Shown in pieces: positions 10,199 to 19,288 of a stretch of DNA of 34,733 nucleotides (the stretch's first letter is position 1; each line of letters begins with the position of its first letter). A program made the translations under genes and the position numbers. The notes beneath the pieces are model-generated. The model did not search any database. It was not told where the DNA came from and saw only the letters and a list, made by a program, of their open reading frames with translations. The stretch covers positions 1-34,733 of the forward strand of contig JASHOO010000551.1 of assembly GCA_030041035.1 (NCBI GenBank). The letters run 5' to 3'. Source of the DNA: Bryobacteraceae bacterium. Its GTDB lineage: Bacteria; Acidobacteriota; Terriglobia; Bryobacterales; Bryobacteraceae.

Positions 10199-10750
10199 AT
10201 GGAAGACAGTCCACTGGCGAGCGGTCCACCGGAGTTATTCGCGCGCATCGATAATGAGTTTCTGGAGCGGTCGGCGGCGTCGGAAGGGCTGATTCTGACG
10301 ACGCTGGACAAGGCCATTAACTGGGCGCGCAAGAACTCGATCTGGCCGATGTCGTTTGGCCTCGCGTGCTGCGCCATCGAAATGATGTCAATGAGCGCGT
10401 CGCGATTCGACATTGCGCGTTTCGGCGCGGAGGTGTTTCGCGGCTCGCCGCGGCAATCGGACCTGATGATCATCGCGGGGCGGGTGGCGCAAAAGATGGC
10501 GCCGGTGATCCGGCACCTGTACCAGCAGATGCCGGAGCCGAAATGGGTGATCTCGATGGGCGCATGCGCGACTTCGACCGGTGTGTTCAACAACTACGCG
10601 ATAGTTCCGGTCAACCAGGTGATTCCGGTGGATGTGTTCGTGCCTGGATGCCCGCCGCGGCCCGAGCAACTGATTCACGCGCTGATGATGCTGCAAGAGA
10701 AGATTCAGGCGCAGAGCGGAACGCTGAAGCAGGTTTTGAATCTGGGCTGA
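10199..10750 (+). CDS. nuoB: NADH-quinone oxidoreductase subunit B
   Basis: This 183-residue protein is the peripheral-arm subunit of respiratory complex I that carries iron-sulfur cluster N2 and passes electrons to quinone. The four cluster ligands are present: Cys57 and Cys58 in '[11 protein letters not shown]', Cys123 in '[16 protein letters not shown]' and Cys151 in '[12 protein letters not shown]'. The length is normal for the family. The frame is open far upstream; the ATG at 10199 is chosen because the family begins shortly before '[15 protein letters not shown]' and an AGAGG lies just ahead, though with very short spacing. No nuoA, nuoC or nuoD is adjacent. The gene is followed only by a small membrane protein, so this may be a detached or second copy. 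Confidence 0.93.
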   Translation: MEDSPLASGPPELFARIDNEFLERSAASEGLILTTLDKAINWARKNSIWPMSFGLACCAIEMMSMSASRFDIARFGAEVFRGSPRQSDLMIIAGRVAQKMAPVIRHLYQQMPEPKWVISMGACATSTGVFNNYAIVPVNQVIPVDVFVPGCPPRPEQLIHALMMLQEKIQAQSGTLKQVLNLG

Positions 10751-10783
10751 AGGCTGCGCCGGGGCGCAATCGACAATCGACAC

Positions 10784-11332
10784 ATGAAGGCGACGCGTTT
10801 TGAGTGGCAGCACCAGACGCTCCTGCATTTGCTGGTGGTGGGGGCGGCGGCGCTGACGTATCTGCGCGATCAGGTGGACATCGTGTGGGGGCTGGTGCGC
10901 GGGCATGCGGACCCCGCCTTGCTGGAACGAGTGGTGTTCGGCGCGGGGGCTCTGATGATGCTTGCGTCGGCGATGGTGGAGACGTGGGCGCGGGCAAGCG
11001 TCCGAAGATCAGCCGCGCCGCTCTGGCTGGGGCGAATCCTGCTGGCACTCACGGTGGGACTGCTGCTGCCACGTTCCGGAATGATTCTCCTGTTAGCGTG
11101 TGAGTCGATACTGATCTTGCGGCTGTATCTACGAGAGCGGGAAAGCGGTGCGCCGGGGAGCGTTATGGTTTCCTGGAGACGCGCGTTCCAGGCCACCATC
11201 TCAAAATGGGGACTTGCGATCACCATGATTCTGTTTGCGTGGACACTGCAGGACAGGATTGCAGAGATCGGAGCGGTTTTCAGCGTCAGTTTGTGGCTGG
11301 CAATGAACGCGCGCCGGGGTCTGCCTGCGTGA
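10784..11332 (+). CDS. Small multi-pass membrane protein, function unknown
   Basis: This 182-residue protein is not recognised. It has about five hydrophobic segments: near residues 14-26, 47-66, 81-112 (a long stretch that could be two helices), 145-158 and 162-175. Positively charged clusters lie between them, which suits an inner-membrane protein. It begins 33 bases after nuoB on the same strand, so the two are probably co-transcribed. That does not show that it belongs to complex I, since it lacks similarity to NuoA, H, J, K, L, M or N that I can see. The start is the ATG at 10784. Confidence 0.65.
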   Translation: MKATRFEWQHQTLLHLLVVGAAALTYLRDQVDIVWGLVRGHADPALLERVVFGAGALMMLASAMVETWARASVRRSAAPLWLGRILLALTVGLLLPRSGMILLLACESILILRLYLRERESGAPGSVMVSWRRAFQATISKWGLAITMILFAWTLQDRIAEIGAVFSVSLWLAMNARRGLPA

Positions 11333-11472
11333 TTCAGCTTCCGGATCCCGTCATTAACCATCGATAACGAAAAAAATTATTACGGCTGGGAACGTGTGAA
11401 ATCCGGGGAAAGGGTTTATTCTGGGCATAAATCGGCGTTGCGTGACAGCAGACGCCCGATTGATGCGCACCA

Positions 11473-12075
11473 ATGGCTGATTCTTACCTTAAAAATATGG
11501 TTGCAGTGGTCGCGATGGCGGCCGGAAGTATGGCGGTGGGTTGTTCGTCGGACCCACAGCCGGCCGATCTCACCACGATTGTAGCCAGCAATCTCATCGC
11601 GCAAAGGTGGTCGCGAGACGAGTTGAATCACTTCGCGGTTTCCTTCAATTCCGATACGCTGATCGGATGCGGAGTGGAACACGATCTTTGGAAGCCGATC
11701 GAGATCACAGACCGAGGTTTTACGCGCAGCACATATCAACTGACGGAGCGAGGGAATAAAGCGCTGTTTGCGATTGATCTGAAGGAATCCGGAAAACTGC
11801 ATGAGATCACGCTGCGGGGGCCATATCGCTTCGACGTGACGGGCATCACGCCGGGGGCCGATCCCGATGCACGGCAGGTGGAAATTCACTGGGAGATCGA
11901 CTGGGACAAAGCCTCGGCGGATCTGAAGGCATGTGTACCGAAATTCGAATTGTCGGGAACCCAGATGGCGCTGTTCAAGCTCTTCGGTTTGGAGTGGCGA
12001 TTTCTTTCGTACATGAAGCCCGAAGATGTGACCGCCCCACCACAAGGCACGGCCGTGTCCGTCGACAAAATCTGA
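11473..12075 (+). CDS. Putative exported lipoprotein, function unknown
   Basis: This 200-residue protein has a short charged start, a hydrophobic stretch and then 'MAVGCSSDP' at about residues 20-28. That resembles a lipobox but has Ala instead of Leu at position -3, so lipid anchoring is likely but not certain. The mature part is mixed alpha/beta with no motif I recognise. A start at the internal Met9, directly ahead of the hydrophobic segment, is also possible. It is separated from the membrane-protein gene by 140 bases and converges on the patatin gene with a gap of under 40 bases. Confidence 0.6.
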   Translation: MADSYLKNMVAVVAMAAGSMAVGCSSDPQPADLTTIVASNLIAQRWSRDELNHFAVSFNSDTLIGCGVEHDLWKPIEITDRGFTRSTYQLTERGNKALFAIDLKESGKLHEITLRGPYRFDVTGITPGADPDARQVEIHWEIDWDKASADLKACVPKFELSGTQMALFKLFGLEWRFLSYMKPEDVTAPPQGTAVSVDKI

Positions 12076-12112
12076 GGTCCAACTTCAGCACCTGCACACA
12101 TCGAAAGGGACA

Positions 12113-13021
12113 TCAGCCGGCCAATTCGGCGGGCAGGGGATGGCTAGCGGCGGCGATGTAGGCGGGCGCGAGCCAATTTCTGATTTGCGGGAGCACGGTC
12201 TCGGCGGCGTGCTCGCCGGCCTCGATCATTTCCCCGGCGCTCTTGAAACCATCCCAGGCGACGGCGGTCACGTCGGGCGCCATGATGAGATCGGAGTGGC
12301 GGCGCCAGCCGTCCTCGCTGCGGCTTTGCAGAATCTGGAAGCAGCGATTCACCACTTGCAGCATGTTGCCAGGGACGACGGCGGGCCCGTGCATAGGCAG
12401 GCAGGAGGAAATGACGTGCGTGGCGCCCATCAAGCGGGCGAGCTGCGCGGGGACTTCCATGCACATGGCGCCATCCACCAGCAGCCGGCCTTGATGGCGA
12501 ATGGGTTGAAATAAACCGGGATAGGAGCAACTGGCACGGATGGGCAGGATGACGTCGCCGGAGTCGCGGAACAAGACGGGCTCACCGCTGCCGAGGTCGG
12601 TGGCCAGTACGCCCAGGGGGATCTTCATTTCTTCGAAGGTATATTTCTGGAGCAGGCGCCTGAGGAATGCGGCCATGCGTTCGCTTTGCAACAGCCCGAG
12701 ACGGCAGAGGGTCCAACGGGCGACATCATTAAAACGCATGGCACAGGCGACGCGGACAATTTCCTCGACGTCGGTGCCGCTGGCATAGGCCGCGGCCACG
12801 ATGGAACCGGCGCTCACGCCGGTAATGCAATGGAGGGGAATTCGCTCACGCTGGAGGACCTTGAGGATGCCGATGTGCGCCACGCCGCGGGCAAAGCCGC
12901 CGCCGAGAGCCAAGCCGATTTTAGGTTGCTGAGGAAGGGCCGGTAGAACTCTGGCGACCGGTTTGGAACTGGATAAGCGTCGCCAGGCAGCGCGCAGCGA
13001 CCGCAGCACGGGAGATCTCAA
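12113..13021 (-). CDS. Patatin-like phospholipase family protein (RssA-like)
   Basis: This roughly 302-residue serine hydrolase has a Ser-Asp dyad. Numbered from the longest frame, the oxyanion motif is 'LGGGFARGVAHIG' (46-58), the nucleophile elbow 'GVSAGS' has Ser77, and the catalytic Asp190 is in the DGA motif ('LLVDGAMCMEVP'). All elements are intact. The family includes cytoplasmic or membrane-associated acyl hydrolases of the RssA/YchK group; the natural substrate is unknown. The frame opens at a TTG at 13042, but a TTG at 13021 is preferred because a perfect GGAGGAGGT sits seven bases upstream of it. It is divergent from the PIG-L deacetylase gene with about 50 bases between starts. 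Confidence 0.9.
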   Translation of the reverse strand: MRSPVLRSLRAAWRRLSSSKPVARVLPALPQQPKIGLALGGGFARGVAHIGILKVLQRERIPLHCITGVSAGSIVAAAYASGTDVEEIVRVACAMRFNDVARWTLCRLGLLQSERMAAFLRRLLQKYTFEEMKIPLGVLATDLGSGEPVLFRDSGDVILPIRASCSYPGLFQPIRHQGRLLVDGAMCMEVPAQLARLMGATHVISSCLPMHGPAVVPGNMLQVVNRCFQILQSRSEDGWRRHSDLIMAPDVTAVAWDGFKSAGEMIEAGEHAAETVLPQIRNWLAPAYIAAASHPLPAELAG

Positions 13022-13072
13022 GGGCGCCACCTCCTCCGGCAAGCCACCCCGAATGGTCTACTATTAATTTCG

Positions 13073-15622
13073 ATGAGCATTTTCCGTGCCAGGTTTCCCC
13101 TGCTCCCACTATTTTGGTTAATTCCGGTTGCGGTTCATACCAGTCTTATCGTCCCGTCGTACGGCCAGCGTACACTTTCAGGGACGCCGGAAATCGAGCT
13201 GGCCATGCATAAACTCAACGTTCTAGGGAGCGTTCTGATGATCGCCGCCCACCCGGACGACGAGAACACGGCGCTGCTGGCCTACTTCGCGCGGGGGCGA
13301 TCGATGCGCACCGGCTATCTTTCGTTAACCCGCGGCGAGGGCGGGCAGAACCTGATCGGGCCTCAGCAGGGCGACCAGCTAGGTGTCATAAGGACACAAG
13401 AGCTGCTGGCGGCGCGCCGTATTGACGGGGCGGAGCAGTTCTTCACGCGGGCCATTGACTTCGGTTATTCGAAAACCGCCGATGAGGCGCTGGAGAAGTG
13501 GGGGCGTGAAAAAGTGCTGTCGGACATCGTTTGGGTGATCCGAAAATTCCGGCCGGACATTATCGTTTTGAGGTTTTCCGGGACGCCACGCGACGGACAC
13601 GGGCACCACCAGGCGTCGGCGATTCTGGGAAAGGAAGCGTTTTTCGCTGCCGCAGACAAGAATCGGTTCCCTGAGCAGTTGCGCTACGTACAAACGTGGC
13701 AGGCCAAGCGACTGTTCTGGAACGTGTTCAGCTTCACACCGGATCAGGAGAAGGAAGCGCAGGCGCTGCCGCATAAGGTGGAGGTGGATGCGGGTGAGTT
13801 CAACCCGGTGCTGGGGAAATCGTACGCCGAGATCGCGGGGATCAGCCGCAGCCAGCATCGCAGCCAGGGATTCGGAGCGGCGGAACGGCGCGGGCCGGCC
13901 AAGAATTTTCTGGCGACGATCGGCGGCGAGCCGGCGGAGCGCGATCCGTTTGACGGCGTCGATACGACGTGGGGCCGCGTTGCGGGCGGAGAAGCGGTGG
14001 CTGCGATTCTGGCGGAAGCGCTGAAGACATTTATCCCTGAGCAACCGGAGAAAAGCATTCCCCTGCTGCTGAAGGCGCGTCCGTTGATGGCGGCGATGGA
14101 TGACCCGTGGGCCAAGCGTAAGCTGGAGGAACTGGATGAAACGCTGGCGTTGTGTGCGGGGTTGTGGCTGGACGCGACGGCGGACCGTTATGCGGCGGTG
14201 CCGGGATCGACGCTGAAGATCACGCTGGAGGCCATCAACCGGTCGGACTTTCCGGTTAAAACGGACGGTATCTGGGTAACGGGGATGGGTGCCGGGGATC
14301 AGGGCACGGGGATGTCGGCGGCGGTTCTGAAGTACAACGAGCCCTTTCAAAAGGACCTGACCTGGACGGTTCCGGCGGATGCGCCCTACTCGCAGCCCTA
14401 TTGGCTACGCTACCCTCCTATCGGGAACACGTACGACATTCGCGACCAGGAACTGGTCGGGCTGGCGGATACTCCGCCGAACCTGGTAGCGGGCTTTTCG
14501 CTCGAATTTGGCGAGGCGAAGGTGATTCTGAAGCGGCCGGTGCGGTATCGCTATGTAAATCCGACCGAAGGCGAGCTGACACGGGCGATTGTGGTTGTGC
14601 CTGAAGTTGCCGTAGATGTTGCGGAGCCGGTGGATGTGTTTCCCAGCGAGTCAGCGAAGAGGATCGAGGTGCAGGTGAAGGCCAACACAGCAGACATGAA
14701 CGGTGACTTGCGGCTGGATCTGCCGCCGGACTGGCGTGCGGAGCCGGCTTCTCAGCCGTTCCGGCTGGCGCAACCCGGAGACGAGCAGACGATGGCGTTC
14801 TCAGTCAGGCCGCCGGAGAGCGATACGCAGGGCAAGCTTCGAGCGGTGGCGCATGTAGACGGGAAAGAGATTTCCTCCGGCGAGACGGTGATTGCATTTC
14901 CGCATATTCCGCCGCAGACTCTGTTTCCGGCCGCGGAGGCTAAACTCGAGCGTGTGGACGTGAAGCTCACGGCGCACAAGATCGGCTATGTGATGGGAGC
15001 AGGAGACGAGGTGCCGGACGCGCTGCGCCAACTGGGCTGCGAGGTCACGCTGCTTTCGGCGCAGGACCTGGCGGAGGGAGACCTATCGGGATTCGATGCG
15101 GTGGTGACCGGCGTGCGGGCCTACAATGTGCGGCCGGACCTGCGTGTGAATCAGCAGCGGCTGATCAACTACGTCAAAAACGGCGGGACGATGATCGTGC
15201 AGTACAACGTGGCGGAGGGAGGTCCACTGGGCGGGCGGCGCACCGGCGAATTGGAGAACATCGGCCCGTATCCGCTCAAAATCGGCCGCCCGCGCGTGAG
15301 CGTGGAGGAATCGCCGGTGAAGTTCACCCATCCCGACAATCCGCTGCTGATTTGGCCGAACCACATCACCGAGCGGGATTTCGAGGGCTGGATTCAAGAG
15401 CGCGGCTTGTACTTCGCTTCCGAGTGGGACGGACGTTACGAGCCGATGCTGGAAACCCACGATCCGGGAGAGAAGCCACTCGATGGCGGCATGCTGTATA
15501 CACGATACGGCAAAGGCATTTACATTTTTACCGCGTTTTCCTGGTTTCGAGAGTTGCCTGCGGGCGTGCCCGGAGCTTACCGAATCTTTGCCAATATGCT
15601 CAGCGCGCGGAGCAGCCGCTGA
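13073..15622 (+). CDS. Secreted PIG-L family deacetylase with large C-terminal extension
   Basis: This 849-residue exported protein has an N-terminal hydrophobic signal segment (about 8-28). The PIG-L/LmbE zinc deacetylase domain follows: 'MIAAHPDDENTALLAYFARG' carries His60, Asp62 and Asp63 for zinc binding and general base, and 'GTPRDGHGHHQAS' supplies the third zinc histidine. Typical PIG-L enzymes are about 230-300 residues. Here a beta-sandwich-like middle region and a C-terminal region resembling a glutamine-amidotransferase/ThuA-like fold follow ('VGAGDEVPDALRQLGCEVTL', given approximately, then 'YVKNGGTMIVQYN'). The family removes N-acetyl groups from N-acetylglucosamine-like sugars, so a role in extracellular amino-sugar polymers is plausible. 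It is transcribed alone. Confidence 0.87.
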   Translation: MSIFRARFPLLPLFWLIPVAVHTSLIVPSYGQRTLSGTPEIELAMHKLNVLGSVLMIAAHPDDENTALLAYFARGRSMRTGYLSLTRGEGGQNLIGPQQGDQLGVIRTQELLAARRIDGAEQFFTRAIDFGYSKTADEALEKWGREKVLSDIVWVIRKFRPDIIVLRFSGTPRDGHGHHQASAILGKEAFFAAADKNRFPEQLRYVQTWQAKRLFWNVFSFTPDQEKEAQALPHKVEVDAGEFNPVLGKSYAEIAGISRSQHRSQGFGAAERRGPAKNFLATIGGEPAERDPFDGVDTTWGRVAGGEAVAAILAEALKTFIPEQPEKSIPLLLKARPLMAAMDDPWAKRKLEELDETLALCAGLWLDATADRYAAVPGSTLKITLEAINRSDFPVKTDGIWVTGMGAGDQGTGMSAAVLKYNEPFQKDLTWTVPADAPYSQPYWLRYPPIGNTYDIRDQELVGLADTPPNLVAGFSLEFGEAKVILKRPVRYRYVNPTEGELTRAIVVVPEVAVDVAEPVDVFPSESAKRIEVQVKANTADMNGDLRLDLPPDWRAEPASQPFRLAQPGDEQTMAFSVRPPESDTQGKLRAVAHVDGKEISSGETVIAFPHIPPQTLFPAAEAKLERVDVKLTAHKIGYVMGAGDEVPDALRQLGCEVTLLSAQDLAEGDLSGFDAVVTGVRAYNVRPDLRVNQQRLINYVKNGGTMIVQYNVAEGGPLGGRRTGELENIGPYPLKIGRPRVSVEESPVKFTHPDNPLLIWPNHITERDFEGWIQERGLYFASEWDGRYEPMLETHDPGEKPLDGGMLYTRYGKGIYIFTAFSWFRELPAGVPGAYRIFANMLSARSSR

Positions 15623-15682
15623 TGGAAGCGCCGCGTGGTGCCGGCGTCTAGTGCGCTGTTTGACGACCGCCCGCGGACCGGA

Positions 15683-16201
15683 TCAACTGCGCACATAAAT
15701 TTCGAACTCATCGAGCCGCATACCGTCGAGGAGTTCATCCGGCGCGTGGGCGCCGCGCAACATATCCACGGTATGGGGAGACCAGTGCAGGCGCCGGTCG
15801 CGTGATCCTGCGAACCCGGTAACGGTAAATTTTCCCTGGCCGTTGCCGGCTGCACGCAGGAATCCTTCGGGGGTTCTCCAGGCCAGCACTATGACCTGTT
15901 CGCCGAGTGAGTAGGGTATTGCCTCATTGGAGCGCGTGGTGATGCCGCCGGACGTGCCGCCGGGTTCGCTGACCGTTATGGTGCGTTCCACCGGCGTGGG
16001 TGCCTTCAACCACTCCGTTACGGAAAGTTCATAGTGCGTCCACACGAACTGGTGCATGGGGTCCCATCCCGTCCAGGAGCCCAGGACGCTACCCTCGACG
16101 ATGTACTCAGAACCGAGCGCCATCTCCGCCAGAGACAATCGCGGAGCCGGAGTGGCGCAGCAGGCTGTCGAGATCCAGACGAAAACCGGCAGCCACCGCA
16201 T
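15683..16201 (-). CDS. Secreted hypothetical protein
   Basis: This roughly 172-residue protein begins with a short signal sequence ('MRWLPVFVWISTACC', cleavage probably near residue 17). It continues as a beta-rich domain with segments such as 'SEYIVEGSVLGSW', 'HYELSVTEWLKAP', 'ERTITVSEPGG' and 'LGEQVIVLAWRTPEGFLRA'. This pattern resembles small periplasmic proteins of unknown function found in Acidobacteriota and Bacteroidota in which a beta barrel handles secreted factors. I do not recognise a catalytic motif. A GTG one codon upstream of the chosen ATG is an alternative start. It is convergent with the PIG-L gene, 60 bases away. Confidence 0.6.
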   Translation of the reverse strand: MRWLPVFVWISTACCATPAPRLSLAEMALGSEYIVEGSVLGSWTGWDPMHQFVWTHYELSVTEWLKAPTPVERTITVSEPGGTSGGITTRSNEAIPYSLGEQVIVLAWRTPEGFLRAAGNGQGKFTVTGFAGSRDRRLHWSPHTVDMLRGAHAPDELLDGMRLDEFEIYVRS

Positions 16202-16314
16202 CACCCATCAGATCGGCGGAAAGGGGGAAAGACTGTGGGCCAGATCGAGTAGGGAGTTTGCTCGATTGTTGGCCGCGGGTGGGTATTCATAAACTTGGTT
16301 TTGGTGTACTGACG

Positions 16315-16596
16315 ATGGTTGTACCGAACACTCCCCGGGCTCACGAGCGGTTCCGCATCCGCTGCTGGTTAACTATATCTGTAAACCGTCGCAGATTGCC
16401 GGCACGCGCGATTGACCTGAGCGGTTCGGGCGCGACGGTGGAATCCCTATTCCAGGTTGCGGCGGGAGCCTGGGTGCGAGTGCAGTCCCGCATTCCGCTT
16501 CTGAGCGGGCAGGCTTGCGTACGTTATTGCAAGCGGTGCGGGCTGGTATACCGGATTGGACTCGAGTTCAGCCGTCCATTGGCAGCGCGTTTCTGA
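16315..16596 (+). CDS. Small PilZ-domain protein
   Basis: This 93-residue protein is little more than a single PilZ domain, the common receptor for cyclic di-GMP. The N-terminal 'RAHERFRIRC' supplies an RxxxR-like motif, followed by 'AIDLSGSGATVES', which matches the D/NxSxxG signature, and a C-terminal beta strand 'VYRIGLEFSRP'. Both ligand-binding parts are present, so it could bind c-di-GMP. The open frame runs far upstream; the ATG at 16315 is chosen because the domain starts directly after it. The neighbours give no clue to its partner. Confidence 0.7.
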   Translation: MVVPNTPRAHERFRIRCWLTISVNRRRLPARAIDLSGSGATVESLFQVAAGAWVRVQSRIPLLSGQACVRYCKRCGLVYRIGLEFSRPLAARF

Positions 16597-16650
16597 GTCT
16601 GCCTTTCTTCTTCGCCGGGCCATCGTAAAATAGGGTCACAGTATTCAAAC

Positions 16651-16656
16651 AGGAGG
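16651..16656 (+). promoter_or_regulatory. Strong ribosome binding site AGGAGG
   Basis: A perfect AGGAGG lies five bases before the ATG at 16662. It fixes the start of the DUF6526-like gene and suggests strong translation compared with most genes in this window. Confidence 0.8.
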
Positions 16657-16661
16657 TTGCG

Positions 16662-17099
16662 ATGGCCTCGCAGAACCGGCAAAACTACTCGAACCACGTA
16701 CGCCTGGACCCGCTGTTTCACATGTTCCTGCTGCCGGTGGCAGCCCTCAACATACTCGCCGCCATCTGGAACGTGATTCGCAACCCGAGCCTGGGGCCGG
16801 CGTGGCTCGTGATCCTGGCCCTGGCGGCAGCCGTGGCGGTTGTCAAAATCAGGACCTATGCGCTCAAGGTTCAGGATCGTATCATCCGGCTGGAAGAACG
16901 GCTCCGGCTGTCGCAACTGCTTGGCGATCCTCTGCGCAGCCGCATTGGAGATCTCACCGAGGCGCAGCTCATCGCACTGCGATTCGCCTCTGACGCCGAA
17001 GTTGCCGGTCTGGTAGAGAAGGCGCTGAGCGGAACGATGGTCCCGCGCGAGCTCAAGCAGGCGGTGGTCGACTGGCGTCCGGATTATTTTCGGGTTTGA
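16662..17099 (+). CDS. DUF6526-like membrane protein
   Basis: This 145-residue protein starts with 'QNYSNHVRLDPLFHMFLLP', the conserved beginning of a small family of unknown function that I place with DUF6526 from memory. Two transmembrane helices (about 18-38 and 46-62) are followed by a cytoplasmic helical domain of about 80 residues rich in Arg, Glu and Leu ('RIIRLEERLRLSQLL'), ending with 'LKQAVVDWRPDYFRV'. The start is fixed by a perfect AGGAGG five bases upstream. It converges on the Gfo/Idh/MocA gene with only nine bases between stop codons. Function is not known. Confidence 0.75.
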   Translation: MASQNRQNYSNHVRLDPLFHMFLLPVAALNILAAIWNVIRNPSLGPAWLVILALAAAVAVVKIRTYALKVQDRIIRLEERLRLSQLLGDPLRSRIGDLTEAQLIALRFASDAEVAGLVEKALSGTMVPRELKQAVVDWRPDYFRV

Positions 17100-17108
17100 A
17101 GCGCGGAA

Positions 17109-18422
17109 CTACACCTTTTCCGGAACGACGAACGGCTCACGGTACTTGCGGCGGAACATGGCGTTGGCTTCCTCGTCGCCGATGCAGGAATAGGAATCGG
17201 CATCGAAGTGCAGGGTTCGGCCAAGACGGTACGAAATATTCGCCAGGTGCACCAGCGTGGTGGAGATCGCGCCCTCTTCGATGGGTGCATTCAAATCCGA
17301 ATGCTTGCGGGTGCGAAGAGCGTCGATGAAGTTGGCCCAGTTGTTGCCGGGGTCGTGGCCTGACGGCCCGGGCTGCTGCTCCCGGCCCAGGAACGTATAG
17401 TAGGTCGCGTGGTCCTCATCGGTTACGGCCATATAGCCCTTCGAGCCGTAGAAAATGGCGCCTACCGTGTTGATCTCTTTCTTTTCACCGGTTTCATTGA
17501 TGCCGGCCTCGTGATTGGTGATCCAATGGCGCACTTCAAACTCCATGAACTTTTTCTTGCCGTTGTCATCGAATTCGTAAGTGGCCGTCAGGGTGTTGGG
17601 CGTTTCCTGATCGTCGTCGAACATGAAATGACCGCCGATGGCGCTGATTTTCGCCGGATACTTCACGCCCAGGCCCCAGCGCGCCACATCCACCTGATGG
17701 ATGCCCTGGTTGCCCAGATCGCCGTTACCGTAATCCCAAAACCAATGCCAGTTGTAATGGAAACGGTTGCGCGTGAAGGCGTGCTCGGGAGCAGGACCGA
17801 GCCATAGATCGTAATGCACGCCCGCAGGCACGGGCTCGACCGGCTTGCGGCCTATGGTGTCGCGCCACTTGAAGCACAAACCGCGCGCCATATAGACATC
17901 GCCAATGACACCTTCGCGCAGCTTCTGCACGGCCTCACGGGCGATTCCGGAGCGGCAATTGGTGCCATGCTGCACCAGGCGATCGTACTTCTGCGCCGCC
18001 GCCACAATTTGCCGCGCCTCGAACATGTCGTGGGAGCAGGGCTTTTCGACGTAGACATCCTTACCCGCCTGGCAGGCCCACACGACTTGCAGCGTGTGAT
18101 TGTGGTTGGGGGTGGCGATGGAGATGGCGTCGATGGATTTATCTTCGAGCAGCTTGCGCAGGTCGGTGTATCCCGCCGGGCGCTTCTTCCCCAATTTCTC
18201 GACATCGGCGAGGCGCGCATTCAGGACCGACTCATCGATATCGCAGATAGCAGCGATTTCCACGTTGTCCATGGGAGCGTAATGGTGGATGTGTGCCCGG
18301 CCCTGTCCGCGCACGCCCACGCAGGCCACACGTACGGTGTCGTTGGGGCTGGCGAGGCTGCTGGAACGCAGGGCGGCTGTTCCCGCCGCAACGGAACTCA
18401 TCAAAAAATGGCGTCGATTCAT
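17109..18422 (-). CDS. Tat-exported Gfo/Idh/MocA family oxidoreductase
   Basis: This 437-residue NAD(P)-dependent oxidoreductase has a twin-arginine signal, 'MNRRHFLMSSVAAGTAAL', at its very start. The Rossmann domain has 'VACVGVRGQGRAH' (GxGxxG, about 33-44) and the hallmark EKP motif at 126-128 ('DVYVEKPCSHDM'). The C-terminal alpha/beta domain follows, with 'WFWDYGNGDLGNQGIHQVD'. Exported members of this family usually act on sugars or sugar derivatives in the periplasm, sometimes in glycoside breakdown by oxidation-elimination; the substrate here is unknown. The ATG at 18422 is chosen because the Tat motif begins there and AAGGAA lies six bases upstream; the frame itself extends to 18479. 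Confidence 0.9.
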   Translation of the reverse strand: MNRRHFLMSSVAAGTAALRSSSLASPNDTVRVACVGVRGQGRAHIHHYAPMDNVEIAAICDIDESVLNARLADVEKLGKKRPAGYTDLRKLLEDKSIDAISIATPNHNHTLQVVWACQAGKDVYVEKPCSHDMFEARQIVAAAQKYDRLVQHGTNCRSGIAREAVQKLREGVIGDVYMARGLCFKWRDTIGRKPVEPVPAGVHYDLWLGPAPEHAFTRNRFHYNWHWFWDYGNGDLGNQGIHQVDVARWGLGVKYPAKISAIGGHFMFDDDQETPNTLTATYEFDDNGKKKFMEFEVRHWITNHEAGINETGEKKEINTVGAIFYGSKGYMAVTDEDHATYYTFLGREQQPGPSGHDPGNNWANFIDALRTRKHSDLNAPIEEGAISTTLVHLANISYRLGRTLHFDADSYSCIGDEEANAMFRRKYREPFVVPEKV

Positions 18423-18510
18423 AGACATTTCCTTTTTCTGCATCGTACCGCAGGACGGTGCCTGGCAGATTTGTAACAACTATCACATTGGGCGCGGGTC
18501 CGGCAAATGA

Positions 18511-19188
18511 CTAAGAGCTTGGCGCTGCCTCCGGGATCTTGCCTGCCAAGCCTGCGACCATGGCGACGCGAATGAGGCCGGCCACGTTGTTCACGCCCAG
18601 CTTCTTCATCATGGTCTTGCGATAGCTGCGCACGGTTTCAACGCCCAGGTTGAGCAGGACGGCGATTTCCTTGCTGGCCTTACCCTCGACGATCATCCCC
18701 AGCACCTGAAACTCGCGCGGCGTCAGTTGGGAAAGCAGCGGATGCCGGTCGGCTGGTTCCACATCACCGCGGCGGATCCTGGCCAGCAGTTGCTCCGACA
18801 CATGCGGGCTCAAATACGAGCCGCCGCGCGCTACCGCACGCAATGCATCCAGCAAATCTCCCGAGGATGCGCGCTTCACCACATAACCACGGGCGCCGGC
18901 GCGAATGGAATTGACCACCGACTCCTCGTCATCGTACATAGAAAGCATGATGACTTTCAGAGCGGGGGAGTGCCGTAACAGCTCGGTCGTGGTATCGACC
19001 CCGTTCAGCCCGGGGAGGCCGATGTCCATCAGAACCACGTCGGGCCGCGTTTCATGGCACAATTGGACGGCTTCCGAGGCTGTTTCCGCGTCGCCTACAA
19101 CGGTGAATTCACCGCTTCGATCGAGCAGCGCGCGGATGCCCTCCCGCATGATTTTGTGATCTTCGACCAGAAGCACGCGATAGGTCAT
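18511..19188 (-). CDS. LuxR/NarL-type response regulator
   Basis: This is a 225-residue two-component response regulator. The receiver domain (about 3-120) has the acidic pair Glu9/Asp10 in 'LLVEDHK', phospho-acceptor Asp55 in 'VLMDIGLPG', Ser83 and Lys105, so phosphorylation should be possible. The C-terminal LuxR helix-turn-helix starts at 'LTPREFQVLGMIVEGKASKE' with recognition helix 'NLGVETVRSYRKTMMKKLGV'. No histidine kinase gene is adjacent, so its partner must be elsewhere. A TTG directly before the ATG at 19188 is an alternative start; GGGAGG lies at a suitable distance for either. Confidence 0.93.
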   Translation of the reverse strand: MTYRVLLVEDHKIMREGIRALLDRSGEFTVVGDAETASEAVQLCHETRPDVVLMDIGLPGLNGVDTTTELLRHSPALKVIMLSMYDDEESVVNSIRAGARGYVVKRASSGDLLDALRAVARGGSYLSPHVSEQLLARIRRGDVEPADRHPLLSQLTPREFQVLGMIVEGKASKEIAVLLNLGVETVRSYRKTMMKKLGVNNVAGLIRVAMVAGLAGKIPEAAPSS

Positions 19189-19288
19189 CAAGCAATCCTC
19201 CCGCTGGTCCAGAAGCGCTTATACCATGTTGCGGGCAGCGGAGCAAACCGGCCAGGATTAGACAGGCCCGCCGTTGCCCGGTGGGTGA

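Noticed and set aside
13379-14350. Minus-strand frame of 323 codons
   Set aside because: It is antisense to the PIG-L deacetylase gene and has an Arg-rich composition typical of shadow frames.
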